IMG/VR virus record: IMGVR_UViG_3300005529_000041
Location: 1-60,778 of that record
Strand: one strand, 5' to 3'
DNA length: 60,778 bases
Origin: a virus
Numbering within the stretch: the first letter of the stretch is position 1; each line of letters opens with the position of its first letter. Below are positions 57,847 to 60,778 of the stretch, one piece after another. The notes beneath the pieces are model-generated. The model made no database searches. It saw nothing but the letters and a program-made list of their open reading frames with translations, and was not told the DNA's origin. Made by a program: the position numbers and the translations under genes.

Positions 57847-58682
57847 TGGATCGCTTTCCCGCTTGCCTCGCTGAAACCCTCAAGCTCGAGGGCGGCTACA
57901 GCAATATAAAGGAGGACCCTGGTGGCCCGACCATGTGCGGCATCATCCAGGTTGAGTACGATGCCTACCGTGATCGCTGCAAGCTGCCGCGGCAGAGCGT
58001 GCGCAAAATCACTCGCGAGGAATACACGGCGATCTACCGGGCCAACTACTGGGTGCCGATGCGGGCCGACGAGTTGCCGCCTGGCATCGATCTGGCGGCC
58101 TGGGACATGGCTGTGAACTCGGGATGCGGCCAGGCCATCAAATCGCTGCAGCGGGTGCTTGGTGTCGCGATCGATGGGCATCTCGGCTCGCTGACCATGG
58201 ATGCCATCCACAGGGCGGAGCCGACCCAGCTGATCCATGCCTACATGAATGAACGGCGCCGATTTCTCCGCCAGTTGGTAACTTTCTGGCGGTTCGGCCG
58301 AGGCTGGATGGCTCGGTGTGACGAGATCGAGGCGTCTGCTCTTGCGGCCGTGAGCGGCATGCCTGCTCAGTTCCATGCCGCCAGCGTAGAGCCCAGCTAT
58401 CTTCTCCCCGCTGATCCCGACGAGCGGAGTGCTGCGCAAGGCAAGGCCCCCGCCGAAACTCCCGCCCCTCCCGTCACCGCCGAAGCAGGATTGACGCTAG
58501 GGGGCCTCGGAGGGCTCAGCACGGCCGCTCCGCAAGTCATCGAGAAGGCAGCCGCCTCCGGAAAAGTGACCGCCACAAGCCTTCTGCTGGCCGTTCTGAC
58601 GGAACCCCTGTTCTGGGTGGGCATGGTGGCTCTGTGGGGAGCGGTGGCGGCCTACCTCTGGCGCCGGCAGCATCACGCATGA
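57843..58682 (+). CDS. Endolysin: GH108 muramidase with C-terminal membrane anchor
   Basis: A 279-residue protein. LKLEGGYSN with DPGGPTMCGI is the GH108 active-site region (Glu16), followed by YRANYWVPMRADELPPGIDL and the peptidoglycan-binding part (QAIKSLQRVLGVAIDGHLGS). After a Pro/Ala linker (residues 200-240), residues 256-274 (PLFWVGMVALWGAVAAYLW) form a membrane helix with a basic end. The family cleaves the glycan chain. A C-terminal anchor is unusual and may tie activity to membrane depolarisation. Confidence 0.9.
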   Translation: MMDRFPACLAETLKLEGGYSNIKEDPGGPTMCGIIQVEYDAYRDRCKLPRQSVRKITREEYTAIYRANYWVPMRADELPPGIDLAAWDMAVNSGCGQAIKSLQRVLGVAIDGHLGSLTMDAIHRAEPTQLIHAYMNERRRFLRQLVTFWRFGRGWMARCDEIEASALAAVSGMPAQFHAASVEPSYLLPADPDERSAAQGKAPAETPAPPVTAEAGLTLGGLGGLSTAAPQVIEKAAASGKVTATSLLLAVLTEPLFWVGMVALWGAVAAYLWRRQHHA

Positions 58683-59044
58683 TGTTCCTTCTCTCCCTCA
58701 TCTGGTGGAAGCAGAAGCTGACGGGCGTGACGGCCCAGGCGGTTGGGGTTGTTGTCCTCGTTGCCTTGGTGGTCGGCGGCATCGCCTGGCTCCGCCACGA
58801 TGCCCGCATGGACGAGCGCAATTCCTGGGAACTCCGGATGACCAAGGCCCGCTTGGCTCAGGCTGCCCTCAGAGCCCACAGGGAGAAAACCTCCCTGGCG
58901 ATCGGCTTCAGGGCCGAGAAGGCCCTCGGCGATGAACTCGACGTGCTCGCCAAGCAGAACGAAGAGCTGGAAAGGAAGCTGGCGGAGCGGCCGGTTCGAT
59001 CAGTGTGTTACCCGAAGGAAATCATACAGGGGTTGAATCGGTGA
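58679..59044 (+). CDS. Inner-membrane spanin (Rz-like)
   Basis: A 121-residue protein with one N-terminal membrane helix (AVGVVVLVALVVGGIAWLR) and a periplasmic coiled coil (SWELRMTKARLAQAALRAHR, DVLAKQNEELERKLAERPV). ATGA overlap with the endolysin and GTGA overlap with the lipoprotein gene. This is the i-spanin layout; it fuses inner and outer membranes with Rz1. Confidence 0.85.
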   Translation: MMFLLSLIWWKQKLTGVTAQAVGVVVLVALVVGGIAWLRHDARMDERNSWELRMTKARLAQAALRAHREKTSLAIGFRAEKALGDELDVLAKQNEELERKLAERPVRSVCYPKEIIQGLNR

Positions 59045-59346
59045 CGCGCCTGATTTCAACACTCGCGGTCTGCTTCGTTTTTGCCGGCTGCGTCAAAAAC
59101 TCTCAGCCTCCTGTCTATATCACGTCGGAAGCTCCAGAGCTACCCGAACAGTGCTTTCCACAACAAGTGCCGGCCATCCCCGAGCCGAAGCTCAAACCCA
59201 ACCAGGATGCCACCGACATCGATGCAGTAAGAGACCGGGAAGCATGGAAGCGTGCCTACCGCGTCGAGAAGTCCTATCGTTCCACCTGCGCCCAGCGTCT
59301 CAACGTGCTGTTCCCATCGAAAGAGAAGAGCAAGCCGACATCCTGA
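59041..59346 (+). CDS. Outer-membrane spanin lipoprotein (Rz1-like)
   Basis: GTG 59041 opens a 101-residue lipoprotein: signal TRLISTLAVCFVFAGC with a lipobox (FAGC) at Cys17. The mature part is Pro-rich (EAPELPEQCFPQQVPAIPEP). It starts in the last codons of Rz, so Rz and Rz1 are sequential rather than embedded. Confidence 0.85.
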   Translation: MTRLISTLAVCFVFAGCVKNSQPPVYITSEAPELPEQCFPQQVPAIPEPKLKPNQDATDIDAVRDREAWKRAYRVEKSYRSTCAQRLNVLFPSKEKSKPTS

Positions 59347-59361
59347 GGCCTAGAATGCGAC

Positions 59362-59688
59362 ATGGAGCTCGACAGAATAATTTTGATGCGCCAGCGTCAT
59401 CTCTTGGAGAGGCTGAAGCATCACCATGGCCGCCTGGAAGAGCATCATGGGCGCATTACCACGCTGGAATCGGCACCCAGCAAATCCAGCCTCTTGAACA
59501 GAACGACCAAGCTGGCGGAGGTCGGTGGTCAGATATATTCCCTTCTGCGGACCCTGTATCAAGCCTGGCCGCTCCTGGTGGCGCTGGCAATGGGAGCTTG
59601 GAAGCTACTATGGCCAGCGGTGCTTTGGCTCTGGCAGGAGTTGCTGCACGGAGTCAGACTGCTCGTCGCCTTGGGCATGCAGCATTGA
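59362..59688 (+). CDS. Holin-like membrane protein, 108 aa
   Basis: A histidine-rich coiled coil (RHLLERLKHHHGRLEEHHGR) precedes one or two hydrophobic segments (AWPLLVALAMGAWKLLWPAV). Codon usage is that of the neighbours. The best upstream box (TGAGG at 59344) suits an ATG at 59355 in another frame better than 59362. It lies in the lysis cassette, so it is a holin or antiholin candidate. Confidence 0.6.
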   Translation: MELDRIILMRQRHLLERLKHHHGRLEEHHGRITTLESAPSKSSLLNRTTKLAEVGGQIYSLLRTLYQAWPLLVALAMGAWKLLWPAVLWLWQELLHGVRLLVALGMQH

Positions 59689-59783
59689 GAGCGTGGCGCT
59701 GGTACGCGGAAAGCAAGACGCGGCGATGGATCATCAATGTCGTGTCTCTTGCGGCATGCGCGTTGATGGCGGTGTTTGTTTAG
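59685..59783 (+). CDS. 32-aa membrane peptide at the end of the cassette
   Basis: TTG 59685 overlaps the previous stop (TTGA). The product (RAWRWYAESKTRRWIINVVS then LAACALMAVFV) is a basic head plus one membrane helix. The same frame is open back to ATG 59355 as a 142-residue ORF, so it may instead be the end of a longer overlapping protein. Confidence 0.45.
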   Translation: MRAWRWYAESKTRRWIINVVSLAACALMAVFV

Positions 59784-59792
59784 CGGTCCCCG

Positions 59793-59948
59793 TTATCGCG
59801 TTCGCGGGTATCGCCGCTTGAGGTCGGCGATTGCTGCCGTTTCCGTGCGCCCGTGACCACTCTTGGTGTCGTCGTCCGCATACTGCGCGACCCACTCCAG
59901 ATGCCAGCCCGGCTCCGGGCGGCGCAGGTCAATCGTGATGATCTGCAT
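59793..59948 (-). CDS. Hypothetical protein, 51 aa
   Basis: ATG 59948 is chosen over one at 60035 because the longer form overlaps the next gene by 79 bp. MQIITIDLRRPEPGWHLEWV then AQYADDDTKSGHGRTETAAI. Last gene of the leftward right-end cluster; its stop is 10 bp from the converging lysis genes. Confidence 0.5.
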   Translation of the reverse strand: MQIITIDLRRPEPGWHLEWVAQYADDDTKSGHGRTETAAIADLKRRYPRTR

Positions 59949-59956
59949 CTCGGGCT

Positions 59957-60220
59957 TCAACTTTTTGAGAAATCGGTCATCGCATCCCGCATCTTCGCAG
60001 ATGCCGCCACTGTCCGTGATAGTGCCATTGCGCACTCGGCGAGGCGCGCGAGCTGGCGTAGGATTTCCACCGCGTCGCCAGGATCGGCGGTGAACCGCTT
60101 TTGCATCGCCTCGGCCGCCGCGTCGAGATCGAATGCCATGTCTTCCGCTCTTGCAGCGAGAGCCGCAATATCGGCCGCGGCCAGAGCTTCATTCTTGCGT
60201 GCCATCTGATCGGGCTCCAT
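59957..60220 (-). CDS. Hypothetical helical protein, 87 aa
   Basis: ATG directly follows the upstream stop (TAA ATG). Alanine-rich helices (ALAAADIAALAARAEDMAFD). Function unknown; small early-type gene. Confidence 0.55.
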   Translation of the reverse strand: MEPDQMARKNEALAAADIAALAARAEDMAFDLDAAAEAMQKRFTADPGDAVEILRQLARLAECAMALSRTVAASAKMRDAMTDFSKS

Positions 60221-60430
60221 TTATGCTTCGGGCTCGAAGCCCATGTCTCTGATGTCGCGGCGCAGCTGATCTGCCTGCAGATCGTACACTGCGCGTCGTC
60301 TCGCCTGCTCTTGCTCGTGCTCAATCCGCTCTTTCTGGTGCCGCAGCGTGCGATAGGGTTCTGGCTCCGCCATGCGGCGCAAGTGCTCGTCCTTCATGCG
60401 CTCAAGCTCGAATATACTCATGCGTCGCAT
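60221..60430 (-). CDS. Charged helical protein, 69 aa
   Basis: MRRMSIFELERMKDEHLRRM, then arginine- and glutamate-rich helix to DIRDMGFEPEA. ATG 60421 is an alternative start. Likely coiled coil; role unknown. Confidence 0.55.
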   Translation of the reverse strand: MRRMSIFELERMKDEHLRRMAEPEPYRTLRHQKERIEHEQEQARRRAVYDLQADQLRRDIRDMGFEPEA

Positions 60431-60448
60431 GGCAGTCTTTCCTCGCTC

Positions 60449-60646
60449 TCAATCCGGGATCACGGGCTCGATGCCGAAGTAAGCGATGCCGGCATTGTAC
60501 AGACGATGGCTGTTCTCGCTGCTCTGCATCTGCAGCCACGCGAGCAAAGCCGCCTCCATCTCTACCTCTTGCGCTTTGCGGATGCGCTCGCGCTCTGCTC
60601 GCGTATTTATGCGGGCCAGGACTTGACTTTCGGGCGTGCGCGACAT
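60449..60646 (-). CDS. Hypothetical protein, 65 aa
   Basis: ATG 60646 is chosen because the longer frame overlaps the zinc peptide gene. MSRTPESQVLARINTRAERE then helical ALLAWLQMQSSENSHRLYNA. Unknown role. Confidence 0.5.
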   Translation of the reverse strand: MSRTPESQVLARINTRAERERIRKAQEVEMEAALLAWLQMQSSENSHRLYNAGIAYFGIEPVIPD

Positions 60647-60659
60647 CGGGCCTCTCGTC

Positions 60660-60773
60660 TCAGACTTCCATCCGGCCTTCGGCGGTCGCCGGATGCGGCA
60701 ACGGTCCCTCGTGCTCGCACACTGCGCCCAGATCGCGCATGTCGAAGTAGCCGCCACATGCTCTGCACTGCAT
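60660..60773 (-). CDS. 37-aa zinc-finger-like peptide
   Basis: MQCRACGGYFDMRDLGAVCE, then HEGPLPHP and an acidic end. C3-x2-C6 and C19-x-H21 could bind one zinc. I recall near-identical peptides as stand-alone genes in Rhizobiales phages. First gene of the leftward right-end cluster; 5 bp remain to the window edge, so its promoter is not in view. Confidence 0.65.
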   Translation of the reverse strand: MQCRACGGYFDMRDLGAVCEHEGPLPHPATAEGRMEV

Positions 60774-60778
60774 GTAGT

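Overview
The window reads as the genome of a temperate, short-tailed (podovirus-like) phage of an alphaproteobacterium, most likely in the Rhizobiales/Hyphomicrobiales. The evidence is high GC, a GcrA-type cell-cycle regulator, a beta-class adenine methyltransferase, a porin-like outer-membrane protein, and a tail made of an SU10/P22-like adaptor, a nozzle and ejection proteins with no tape measure, sheath or tail tube. No rRNA operon, ribosomal protein or metabolic host gene is visible. A 3' tRNA-Val fragment lies next to the integrase. The DNA on its other side is not the tRNA 5' half. This is the arrangement of attP, so I infer a free (circular or circularly permuted) phage genome cut at an arbitrary point rather than a prophage with host flanks.

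Layout. 1-1250: a few small rightward genes behind a promoter. 1409-1456: attP. 1515-10684: a leftward operon of 27 tightly coupled genes, many joined by 4-bp ATGA/GTGA overlaps, read from PL at about 10811-10839. It holds int, an excisionase-like protein, an HNH nuclease, a T4-Pnkp-like HAD phosphatase, a YqaJ exonuclease plus ERF annealing protein pair, and many microproteins, several of them with one membrane segment. 10811-11787: the immunity region, with a leftward repressor and a divergent Cro-like protein. PL and PR carry matching TTGCG-N5-CGCAA-type operators between their -35 and -10 boxes. 12473-17280: gcrA, a small HTH protein, a membrane/HTH fusion, a DnaB helicase, and a lambda-O-like initiator carrying iterons that mark a probable origin. 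17290-22281: small membrane and coiled-coil proteins, an outer-membrane barrel protein, a DUF5662 protein, a methyltransferase and a NusG paralogue.

22487-23511 is a junction region with a type I hammerhead ribozyme. It is followed by packaging genes (23512-25617), portal, a GroES-like cochaperonin, scaffold and capsid genes (25854-33720), a long run of head, neck, fibre and tailspike genes (33736-49993), and ejection proteins (50009-57682). The lysis cassette (57778-59783) holds a GH108 endolysin with a C-terminal membrane anchor, separate Rz and Rz1 spanins and holin-like membrane proteins. 59793-60773 is a second, leftward cluster of small unknown genes.

The least expected items are: the hammerhead, whose stem I can fold as a gap-free four-way junction; the iteron arrays, whose DNA repeat is read in two different protein frames; a 21-bp perfect inverted repeat inside the methyltransferase gene; the conserved PL/PR operator architecture with a long-range stem in the PL leader; and a recurrent A-D-G-G peptide motif shared by several virion proteins. 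All functional calls rest on reading the sequence and on knowledge of the families. No database search was run.
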